Shown piece by piece: positions 1 to 5,623 of a DNA stretch of 8,327 nucleotides. Under the pieces are notes generated by a model that ran no database searches, was not told the DNA's origin, and saw only the letters and a list, made by a program, of their open reading frames with translations. The DNA comes from Nitrososphaeraceae archaeon (lineage in GTDB: Archaea > Thermoproteota > Nitrososphaeria > Nitrososphaerales > Nitrososphaeraceae): positions 1-8,327 of the forward strand of contig JAJNBK010000007.1 in the NCBI GenBank assembly GCA_021155845.1, written 5' to 3'. Numbering within the stretch: position 1 is the stretch's first letter; each line of letters begins with the position of its first letter. The position numbers were made by a program, and so were the translations under genes.

Positions 1-22
1 ATTATATTGTACTTTCTAAAAA

Positions 23-925
23 ATGCAAACTTCAATCATATGTTCTGTATGCAGCGATGGACAGATGGTCACAGATCCAGAATCTGGTGAAATCATTTGC
101 AGGAACTGCGGAATAGTAATGCTTGATAAGATTCAAGAAAGCAGACCAGAATGGCGAGCTTTTACCGCAGACGACGGTAAGGACAGAAGTAGGACAGGAA
201 CTCCTAGTTCATTAGCTAGGCATGACATGGGTCTTTCCACAGTGATAGGAAGAGCAGATAAAGATGCCAGCGGAAACACAATTGATGTTTCCATGCGTTC
301 TACGATGGACAGATTGAGAGCATGGGACTTTAGAACACAGGCACATACGCCTACAGACAGAAATCTCAGACAAGCTTTCAGCGAGCTTGAAAGGCTAAAG
401 GATAAGCTTGGATTGTCAGATGTGATAATTGAAAAAACGGCTTATATATATCGCAAAGCACAGGAGCGTGGATTAGTTCGAGGTAGAACTATTTCGTCAG
501 TATTAGCAGCTGCAATATATATCGCTTGTAGAGAGAGCGGAACCTCACGAACACTTAAAGATATCGCTTCGATTAGCAATATCAAACGTAAAGATATCGC
601 AAGAACCTATAGACTTTTGGTTCTCGAACTTAATTATAAAATTCCTATGGTTGACCCTATAAAGTGTATTGTTAGAGTAGCCAACAAGGCTAATCTCAGC
701 GAGAAAACAAAGCGTCAAGCAATGAATATCATGCATAGTGTCACTAGAAGTGGTATTTCAGCCGGTAAAGATCCTATGGGACTTGCCGCATCAGTCCTTT
801 ATCTATCTTGTATGAATACGGGGGAAAGCAGAACCCAAACAGAGATATCCGAAGCAGCAGGTGTAACAGAAGTGACCGTCAGAAATAGGTATAAGAATCT
901 AAAGACACAACTTGATCTAAATTAG
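23..925 (+). CDS. tfb: Transcription initiation factor IIB (TFB)
   Basis: Archaeal homologue of eukaryotic TFIIB. It binds the TBP-TATA complex, reads the BRE and recruits RNA polymerase for promoter opening. The 300-residue length is normal for the family. The N-terminal zinc ribbon has cysteines 7, 10, 26 and 29 (CxxC, 15 residues, CxxC). It is followed by the conserved B-reader/linker stretch with RPEWRAF near 41-47. Two cyclin-like repeats occupy roughly 105-195 and 205-300; the first contains RGRTISSVLAAAIYIACRES and the second GKDPMGLAASVLYLSC. The ATG at 23 puts the zinc ribbon at the expected distance from the N terminus. Only 22 bases of upstream sequence are in the window, so the promoter is mostly cut off. 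Nitrososphaeria usually carry several TFB paralogues, and the sequence does not show which one this is. A T-rich stretch at 938-950 just after the stop could end transcription. Confidence 0.97.
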   Translation: MQTSIICSVCSDGQMVTDPESGEIICRNCGIVMLDKIQESRPEWRAFTADDGKDRSRTGTPSSLARHDMGLSTVIGRADKDASGNTIDVSMRSTMDRLRAWDFRTQAHTPTDRNLRQAFSELERLKDKLGLSDVIIEKTAYIYRKAQERGLVRGRTISSVLAAAIYIACRESGTSRTLKDIASISNIKRKDIARTYRLLVLELNYKIPMVDPIKCIVRVANKANLSEKTKRQAMNIMHSVTRSGISAGKDPMGLAASVLYLSCMNTGESRTQTEISEAAGVTEVTVRNRYKNLKTQLDLN

Positions 926-937
926 ATTCACAAATCA

Positions 938-950
938 TTTTTATTATTAT
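938..950 (+). terminator. T-rich tract after tfb
   Basis: A run of five T followed by TTA repeats begins 12 bases after the tfb stop. Archaeal RNA polymerase often terminates at U-rich tracts without a hairpin, so this is a plausible terminator. In such AT-rich DNA the signal is weak. Confidence 0.3.
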
Positions 951-1281
951 ATGTAGAGGATCATATAAAATCTATAGGTGGCCCAATAATCTCATAGTAT
1001 TCTGTATTGGCCAATCTTCCTTCTAAGTAATAATTTCACATTACGACACCTAATGATTTGAGCACTTTCAAAGGTTTTTTAAAGGTAATATACTTTAACG
1101 AAATTTTTGTCTATTTATAAGATCTTTTATCATTGTTAGATGAACCTAAGACACCTATCTCTTAGAACATTAAACATTGCTAGAATAGGTTATTAAATAT
1201 AAAATATTAGATGATAGGTTCAATTTTTTAAGTAAATTCGAATTGATGACTTAAAATAGATGTCTTTTATTTTTATCGTAG

Positions 1282-1304
1282 GAATTACAAGTCAACTGTA
1301 ATTC
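1282..1304. repeat. Perfect 8-bp hairpin in spacer
   Basis: GAATTACA (1282-1289) and TGTAATTC (1297-1304) are perfectly complementary around a 7-base loop, AGTCAAC. No T-run follows directly on either strand, so it does not look like a terminator. It could be a protein-binding site, part of a small RNA, or chance. Confidence 0.4.
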
Positions 1305-1732
1305 AGCGATCCACAACAAAAAATGTTTGAAAGTGTCATACGCATGGCTGGCGTACAATATACAAGAGGGTAAATAAATATAAATTAAAAAAATGAAAAA
1401 TAGATTATGTCCTTTAATGAGTTGAAACAATATAAATAACGATTATTCTTATTGACGAATTTTAAAGCGTCATAACCATAAGTTACGTCCAAAAGTATTA
1501 TTTAACAATAAGAGTTTAACATGAAAACATAAAAGATAATAGTATTGTTTCAAATGTTATTGCCTGTATCTTTAGAACTTTCTTTTTATTTGTTAACTAC
1601 AATTCTTAAACATATTGGTTGTAAACCGTCTATAAGTTTTCTGTTTTAATTCTTTTCTTTGCAATTAGTAATCACTTAACTTGTAAAAGTTTCACAATTA
1701 ATACTTTAACAACGGATCATTGTTATGTTTAT

Positions 1733-1858
1733 CTAATATCCGTATGCACCATCTGTTGGCTTGCATTGGTTACAGAGTTTGAGATCCTTATTTCGATCCG
1801 ATTTTACCATTGAAATTTCAACGTTTTCCAGTCCACATTGATCGCATTTACCAATCAT
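1733..1858 (-). CDS. Two-CxxC zinc-ribbon microprotein (41 residues)
   Basis: A 41-residue protein whose visible content is two CxxC knuckles, cysteines 5/8 (KCDQCG) and 29/32 (LCNQCK), 20 residues apart. This is the spacing of a treble-clef or zinc-ribbon fold that binds one zinc ion. The tail DGAYGY is rich in glycine and tyrosine. The ATG at 1858 is preferred because it starts four residues before the first cysteine. The frame stays open upstream to a TTG at 1957, which would add 33 residues with no recognisable content. No strong TATA box or Shine-Dalgarno lies before the ATG. Small zinc-ribbon proteins of this kind are common in Nitrososphaeria and mostly uncharacterised; roles in nucleic-acid or protein binding are usually assumed. 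It stands alone in a long spacer. The paired CxxC motifs make a real gene likely, but the function is unknown. Confidence 0.6.
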   Translation of the reverse strand: MIGKCDQCGLENVEISMVKSDRNKDLKLCNQCKPTDGAYGY

Positions 1859-2085
1859 ATTAATCGATACTATATCATCATTGTATCGGAAATAAGGATT
1901 GCATATTTGTCTAATTAATAGTGAAATGGTGATGATCTTTCTATAATGGATTTCCAATACTCAGATCGGATATGAATGTAGATAGAAAACTAGTCTAGAT
2001 ATATGAGAATCGAAGAAGTTTGTTAGGCATAATTTTGTACCATCCTGATAATTACAAATATCATCATATGCAATTGTTTATATTT

Positions 2086-2149
2086 TATAGATCTCCATTA
2101 CCTTAATCACAAACAAACTCTTCATCTATACACAATTAGGAGATCTATA
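2086..2149. repeat. 11-bp perfect inverted repeat with 42-base loop
   Basis: TATAGATCTCC (2086-2096) is exactly complementary to GGAGATCTATA (2139-2149). The right arm ends one base before a TATA-like run at 2151-2160. It could be an operator-like site beside a promoter or a stem in a transcript. The short distance makes chance less likely than for the other spacer repeats, but does not exclude it. Confidence 0.45.
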
Positions 2150-2208
2150 GATATATAAAATTGTGCCCCGCCTCTGACCCACACATATTCACTGGTAGCC
2201 ATACACAC
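2122..2208 (-). CDS. Possible 28-residue micropeptide with strong RBS
   Basis: On the minus strand, GAGGAGG (2218-2224) is a strong match to the archaeal Shine-Dalgarno sequence. A TATA-like ATATAT (2249-2255) sits about 25 bases before it. Three overlapping GTG codons (2210, 2208, 2206) and an ATG (2202) follow. The GTG at 2208, 9 bases from the SD, is in frame with that ATG and gives 28 residues ending at TGA (2122-2124), with the sequence MATSEYVWVRGG near the start. The GTG at 2210, 7 bases from the SD, gives a different 21-residue frame ending at 2145. No homology is recognised. The promoter and SD spacing is suggestive, but a frame this short may be chance, and the region may instead be an RNA. 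Confidence 0.2.
   Translation of the reverse strand: MCMATSEYVWVRGGAQFYISIDLLIVYR
2151..2160 (+). promoter_or_regulatory. TATA-like element before GC-richer patch
   Basis: ATATATAAAA resembles an archaeal TATA box and would place a plus-strand start at about 2180-2185, inside the GC-richer patch. No protein gene follows on this strand before the convergent end of pheT, so a transcript from here would be non-coding. In AT-rich DNA such a match alone is weak. Confidence 0.3.
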
Positions 2209-2330
2209 ACGTGTATTCCTCCTCGTGTACTCTCTTTAACGGGGTGCCATATATAGTGCGTATGGGTAAAATTGAGAACCATGAAATAATCATATTCCTC
2301 AATCGTACCTCACGCACTAATAATATGCAA
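2163..2330. ncRNA. Candidate structured RNA region (strand uncertain)
   Basis: This patch is visibly richer in G and C than the spacer around it, which in AT-rich archaea often marks a structured RNA. Complementary segments are GTGCCCCG (2163-2170) with CGGGGTGC (2240-2247), eight pairs including two G-U; CCATACACAC (2199-2208) with GTGCGTATGG (2256-2265), nine of ten; ATACAC (2201-2206) with GTGTAT (2211-2216), a local hairpin; and AGTGCGT (2255-2261) with ACGCACT (2312-2318). Several compete for the same bases, so they would be alternative folds. No known RNA family (tRNA, 5S, SRP, RNase P, C/D guide) is recognised. A TATA-like element precedes the patch on the plus strand, and another (2249-2255) lies inside it on the minus strand. 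Confidence 0.25.
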
Positions 2331-2364
2331 TTTACAGATATTTATTCACAAATATAAACATAAA

Positions 2365-4023
2365 CTATATTCCAAGCAATTGTGATAGATTTAATTCAAA
2401 AGCCGAAACTGGTACTCTAATTTTGAAATTCTCTATGGCTAAAGGAATGATCTCTCCGATTATTCCGATATTAGAATTTTTATTCAAAATGACTCTTGCA
2501 GATCTGCCTTCAATAAAAAAGGAATTTGCATTTTCTTGTGTAAAAACATCTTTGTCGAATGCGACTTTCAGGAATGTCTGCATGATCGATTTTATTTCCG
2601 TAAAATCCGCATTGTTGTGCGCAATAACTGCTGCCAGGCTCCAGCATTCCTTGATTGTATTGTCGCGATGGAAAATTTTTCCTATTTCAAATAATTTTTG
2701 AGGGTATTGCCAGTGCACATTATGAGATAGTGATTGTAATAGAGACGGAATCATAGATTCTCTCAATACTTCGTGGTCCTTACTTTTTGTCGCATCCACC
2801 GATAGGACATTATCAGGTATTTTTAATCCCATAAGATCATATTGGGATTTTTTGTTAACAAGGCTAAAATTTACAACTTCTAACATATTTAATCCTGATA
2901 ATGTTCTTCTTACAATGTCAAAATAAATTGAAAGGGAATTTTTCTGACCAACGGAATTCCAAGATGACATTGTAGGTTTTAAGTTATAGACTCCGTATCC
3001 TATTGCTACTTCTTCTACAATATCTATTGCATGAAGTATATCCGTTCGATACCTTGGAACGATACATGTAATAATATCTGTATCTGCAGCATACGCATCC
3101 AATCTACTTTTCTTCAAAGACAGTACAATTTCTTTCTTAGATAATTCTAATCCAAGTAGACTATTAATATAATTAACATCCACGTCAATAGATAGTGTAT
3201 CCATCTTAGGCGTAAACTGTATCATTCCTGAATTATTAATAGAAACATTATGAATCTCAAAGCCAATATCATGGAATGTAATTGCTAATATAGCAAGAAT
3301 ATCGTCTGCTGTCTTTTGATTGTTCGCTGTAATCTCAATAAAGAGATTATTAGTTTCAGGAGTCACCTTTGTTACATTACCATTGATGATAGGCGGAAAG
3401 GATAGAACATTATTATCTTCATCAACAATTATAGGATACCTATTTGATTTTTCCAGAATATGTCCATATTGTCTGCCACTATCAAATTCATTTAAAATCT
3501 GCTTAATAGTATTACTACTCGATATTATACCGAGTGGAACAAATGAAAAATCATCAGAGACAGTTTTATAAGTAATAGGAAATTTGATTGTATCCAAATC
3601 ATGTATTCCAATTGAAGCTTTTTTTCTTCTTCTACCTATGCCATTATGAAGATCTTCTTGTATTGAAATTAATTGCTTGATTGCTTCGTTATCATGCACG
3701 TCAATTTTCTTTGCGACTAAGGCTACAATAACAGGCCTAACCTGTTTTACCGATGACTCTACATTGATTTTGTAAATATTATTCTTGAACAATTGGAATT
3801 TTGGAATTCCAGTTTCAATCTCCAGAATTCCTTTTAATGCCCTAATAATTCCATAACCTGACGCAAAATCAGGCCTGTTTGGGTTATACTCTACTCTAAT
3901 CGTTTCATTATCAATTCCTTCCATATCAAGTCCTATGTAGGGAAGAGAATCTATTATCTCATTAAGGGCTTTCCCAGGAAAGAATTTATTTAACAAGCTC
4001 ATAGTGATGTTTACAACTGGCAA
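2365..4023 (-). CDS. pheT: Phenylalanyl-tRNA synthetase beta subunit
   Basis: Beta subunit of the cytoplasmic PheRS heterotetramer. It provides tRNA contacts and the editing site that removes Tyr mischarged on tRNA-Phe. The 552-residue length matches the short archaeal/eukaryotic type, which lacks the bacterial EMAP-like and anticodon-binding domains. Visible in order are the N-terminal region with EYNPNRPDFASGYGIIRALKG (45-65); the B3/B4 editing domain with GIGRRRKKASIGIHDLD (128-144), LSFPPIING (207-215) and TPETNNLFIEITA (221-233); B5 near 275-345 ending RTDILHAIDIVEEVAIGYG (326-344); and the inactive synthetase-like core with SVDATKSKDHEVLRESMIPSLLQSL (408-432) and KLFEIGKIF (443-451). 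The start is a TTG at 4023. It gives MPVV, typical of archaeal PheT, and has AGGAG (4033-4037) nine bases upstream. The ATG at 4002 would remove that conserved start. It overlaps the pheS end by 13 bases, indicating co-transcription and coupled translation. Stop is TAG. Confidence 0.97.
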   Translation of the reverse strand: MPVVNITMSLLNKFFPGKALNEIIDSLPYIGLDMEGIDNETIRVEYNPNRPDFASGYGIIRALKGILEIETGIPKFQLFKNNIYKINVESSVKQVRPVIVALVAKKIDVHDNEAIKQLISIQEDLHNGIGRRRKKASIGIHDLDTIKFPITYKTVSDDFSFVPLGIISSSNTIKQILNEFDSGRQYGHILEKSNRYPIIVDEDNNVLSFPPIINGNVTKVTPETNNLFIEITANNQKTADDILAILAITFHDIGFEIHNVSINNSGMIQFTPKMDTLSIDVDVNYINSLLGLELSKKEIVLSLKKSRLDAYAADTDIITCIVPRYRTDILHAIDIVEEVAIGYGVYNLKPTMSSWNSVGQKNSLSIYFDIVRRTLSGLNMLEVVNFSLVNKKSQYDLMGLKIPDNVLSVDATKSKDHEVLRESMIPSLLQSLSHNVHWQYPQKLFEIGKIFHRDNTIKECWSLAAVIAHNNADFTEIKSIMQTFLKVAFDKDVFTQENANSFFIEGRSARVILNKNSNIGIIGEIIPLAIENFKIRVPVSAFELNLSQLLGI

Positions 4024-5558
4024 AATGGAACACTCCTAAGCCATCTTAAGTCATTGCGATATAAATCTCGAACGTCATTTAATCCAAAGCGCAGCATTGC
4101 AATCCTTTCTAATCCTCCTCCCCATGCAAGAACTGGATTTTTTATCCCAACAGATGAAGTTATTTCTGGTCTTAATATTCCCATTCCAAATAACTCAACC
4201 CACTTTCCTAGTGACTCGTTATATATCATCGATTGAAGTGATGGTTCAGTATATGGAAAATAAGTAGGCCAGAACTTGATTTTCTTCATGCCTAACTTTG
4301 TATAAAATTCAATTTGCAAACCCATTAAATCTCGCAACGTAACGTTTCGATCTGTAACAATTCCCTCTACTTGATTAAATTCAATCAGGTGTTTATAAGA
4401 TACCTTTTCGTTTCTGAAAACTCTCCCAATAGAAAATATTCTGCATTTTTCTGGTTTGTTTTCAGCAAGATAATTTATGGTAACAGAGGTAGTATGTGTC
4501 CGTAAAACTATTCGCTTTGCTTCTTCAATATTCCATTCATAATTCCATCCGTTTCTGTGAGTTTCAGAGATCTTTTTAATTTGATCCTCGCTAGGAAGTC
4601 TATTCTCCTTTATTCCTGAAACATAGAAAGTATCATGCATTTCCCTGGCAGAGTGATCCTGCGGAGTAAAAAGTACATCAAAGTTCCAAAAACTAGACTG
4701 GATTATGGGACCATCGATCTCTGTGAATCCCATTCCAACAAAAATTTCCTTGACTTCATCAATTACATCCATTAATGGATGCTTTCTTCCCGGATATACA
4801 GATTGTACAGGCGATTCTACATCTAACGAACTGAATTTAATGTTCCTCCACCTCCCTGAAGTTATCATTTCTGAGGTTAGCCTTCGTTCCTCCATTACAG
4901 GTTGATCTATCATTGTTAACAACAATTGCTTACCTTCTGCTGTTAGAGAGATTTCAGCAGTTTTCTCCTTTTTTTCTATTACATAACCAGGACGTTTTTT
5001 CAGCATATCAAATGCTTGTAATTCTTCTGGATTCAGGTTTGATTTTAGAATTTTTTTTTGCTCATTCAATTTCTGCAAAAACTCTTCTTCTGCTGATTGA
5101 TAGTTTGCTAAGCTAGTCACAACAATTTCTTTCTCGCCAACAGACGTTTTTCGTTGTTCGATCCATTTGTTTCTCAAAGCATGTTGAAATGCAGAGCTGG
5201 TATCATTATCGAAGAAAAAACCTTCTTTGAAGAGATCCTTTATGCTAATATAATGCTCGCCTGTTTCTAAATTCTTTTTTCCTTTTTCTTTTATGATTTT
5301 CACGAGCTTTCTTTCGGGTAATTCATTTACTCCTATTTCCTCCATATCTGAACCAGGCAAGATAATAGTAAATGATCTATCAGTGAAAGATATCAAATTC
5401 TTAAACTTTAGCCACTCTATACCACGTCTTACTTGATCAATACTTAGATTTGTAATATGTGCAATCCTTTCAGTAGATATCCTATCATTGGTAGAAAGTA
5501 CTTGTAACAAGGATCTCTCAATAGGATGAATCTTGCGATTATTACTCAATGTTGTCAA
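4011..5558 (-). CDS. pheS: Phenylalanyl-tRNA synthetase alpha subunit
   Basis: Catalytic subunit of PheRS (class II), which activates Phe with ATP and charges tRNA-Phe. Residues are numbered from a further in-frame TTG at 5603. Helical winged-helix-like modules fill the N-terminal half (IHPIERSLLQVL at 25-36, IAHITNLSIDQVRRGIEWL at 47-65), as in archaeal and eukaryotic PheS. Class II motif 1 lies in HPLMDVIDEVKEIFVGMGFTEIDGP (275-299). TPQDHSAREMHDTFY (313-327) follows. Motif 2 is RTHTTS with FSIGRVFRNEKVSYKHLIEFNQVEG (368-414), and motif 3 is GGGLERIAMLRFGLNDVR (495-512). EPSLQ at 453-457 helps form the amino-acid pocket. The frame is open to TTG 5603, but archaeal PheS normally starts a few residues before HPIE. 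A TATA-like TTTAAAAAG at 5578-5586 would place transcription start near 5556-5558. The TTG at 5558 (or 5549) is therefore preferred, giving about 515 residues, and the first 15 codons from 5603 are probably upstream DNA. pheT follows in the same operon, and trpS diverges. Confidence 0.95.
   Translation of the reverse strand: MTTLSNNRKIHPIERSLLQVLSTNDRISTERIAHITNLSIDQVRRGIEWLKFKNLISFTDRSFTIILPGSDMEEIGVNELPERKLVKIIKEKGKKNLETGEHYISIKDLFKEGFFFDNDTSSAFQHALRNKWIEQRKTSVGEKEIVVTSLANYQSAEEEFLQKLNEQKKILKSNLNPEELQAFDMLKKRPGYVIEKKEKTAEISLTAEGKQLLLTMIDQPVMEERRLTSEMITSGRWRNIKFSSLDVESPVQSVYPGRKHPLMDVIDEVKEIFVGMGFTEIDGPIIQSSFWNFDVLFTPQDHSAREMHDTFYVSGIKENRLPSEDQIKKISETHRNGWNYEWNIEEAKRIVLRTHTTSVTINYLAENKPEKCRIFSIGRVFRNEKVSYKHLIEFNQVEGIVTDRNVTLRDLMGLQIEFYTKLGMKKIKFWPTYFPYTEPSLQSMIYNESLGKWVELFGMGILRPEITSSVGIKNPVLAWGGGLERIAMLRFGLNDVRDLYRNDLRWLRSVPFCQL
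4033..4037 (-). promoter_or_regulatory. Shine-Dalgarno for the pheT TTG start
   Basis: On the minus strand AGGAG lies 9 bases before the TTG at 4023, inside the last codons of pheS. It supports the TTG over the downstream ATG at 4002 and suits translation coupled to pheS, keeping the two subunits in balance. Confidence 0.6.
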
Positions 5559-5616
5559 AGTTGTCAGCAGAAGAAGACTTTTTAAACGTTTAATGCTTGT
5601 CAAATTGTCAAAGTTG
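5552..5616. repeat. TTGTCAAAGTTG direct repeats flanking the promoter
   Basis: The 12-mer TTGTCAAAGTTG occurs twice (5552-5563 and 5605-5616), 53 bases apart. Extra copies of its core are TTGTCAA at 5597-5603 and TTGTCAG at 5561-5567. The repeats flank the promoter palindrome and fall close to both predicted transcription starts, where a repressor would act. If pheS did start at TTG 5603, two or more copies would lie in its coding region instead. No known archaeal operator is recognised. Confidence 0.45.
5578..5595. promoter_or_regulatory. Shared divergent promoter of pheS and trpS
   Basis: A perfect 12-bp palindrome, TTAAACGTTTAA (5582-5593), carries TATA-like sequence in both directions. 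On the minus strand TTTAAAAAG (5578-5586) is about 26 bases from the proposed pheS start at 5558. On the plus strand TTTAATG (5589-5595), or TTTTTAAAC (5579-5587), would start transcription 6 to 15 bases before the trpS ATG. Both genes would then have very short or no leaders, as is usual in archaea. One TBP/TFB site, or two overlapping ones, may serve both. Confidence 0.5.
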
Positions 5617-5623
5617 AAAATTA

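Larger units (their letters stand above)
926..1732. other. Gene-free AT-rich spacer after tfb
   Basis: About 800 bases with no convincing coding frame on either strand and no tRNA or rRNA. Structures seen are a 10-bp palindrome (ATTGGCCAAT, 1006-1015), a hairpin at 1282-1304, short 5-bp hairpins at 1339-1355 and 1453-1472, and two widely spaced inverted repeats (1063-1072 with 1326-1335; 1422-1432 with 1543-1553). The spaced repeats are about what chance gives in DNA this rich in A and T. I see no function for the stretch. Confidence 0.6.
1859..2364. other. Spacer between zinc-ribbon ORF and pheT
   Basis: No clear protein gene. It holds an 11-bp inverted repeat (2086-2096 with 2139-2149), a TATA-like element (2151-2160), and a GC-richer patch from about 2160 to 2330 with several complementary segments. 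Box C-like motifs occur at 1926-1932 (+) and at 2061-2067 and around 1880 (-). None has a matching CTGA box D at a suitable distance, so no C/D guide RNA is called. Confidence 0.55.

Noticed and set aside
545..736. Minus-strand open frame inside tfb
   Set aside because: It lies entirely opposite the conserved TFB cyclin-repeat coding sequence and has no protein-like motif.
1233..1246. ATTCGAAT resembling a tRNA T-loop
   Set aside because: The flanking bases do not form a T stem, and no acceptor, D or anticodon arms fit.
1063..1335. 10-bp inverted repeat CACTTTCAAA / TTTGAAAGTG and a GACACCTA direct repeat (1045, 1150)
   Set aside because: Short, far apart and at chance level for this composition; no gene or boundary is associated.
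1422..1553. 11-bp inverted repeat TTGAAACAATA / TATTGTTTCAA, 110 bases apart
   Set aside because: With this AT content and a 1.4-kb spacer, about one such match is expected by chance. Nothing else marks the arms.
1876..2067. Box C-like RTGATGA motifs suggesting C/D guide RNAs
   Set aside because: No CTGA box D lies within the usual 50 to 70 bases on the same strand, and no D'/C' pair is visible.
926..2364. The long spacer as the site of a mobile element or CRISPR array
   Set aside because: No transposase or integrase fragment, no regularly spaced repeat, and no target-site duplication could be found.
3320..3571. Plus-strand open frames opposite pheT and pheS (also 2423-2701, 4054-4236, 4705-4905, 4913-5116)
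   Set aside because: They are shadows of strongly conserved synthetase genes; hydrophobic runs reflect the complementary codons, not membrane proteins.
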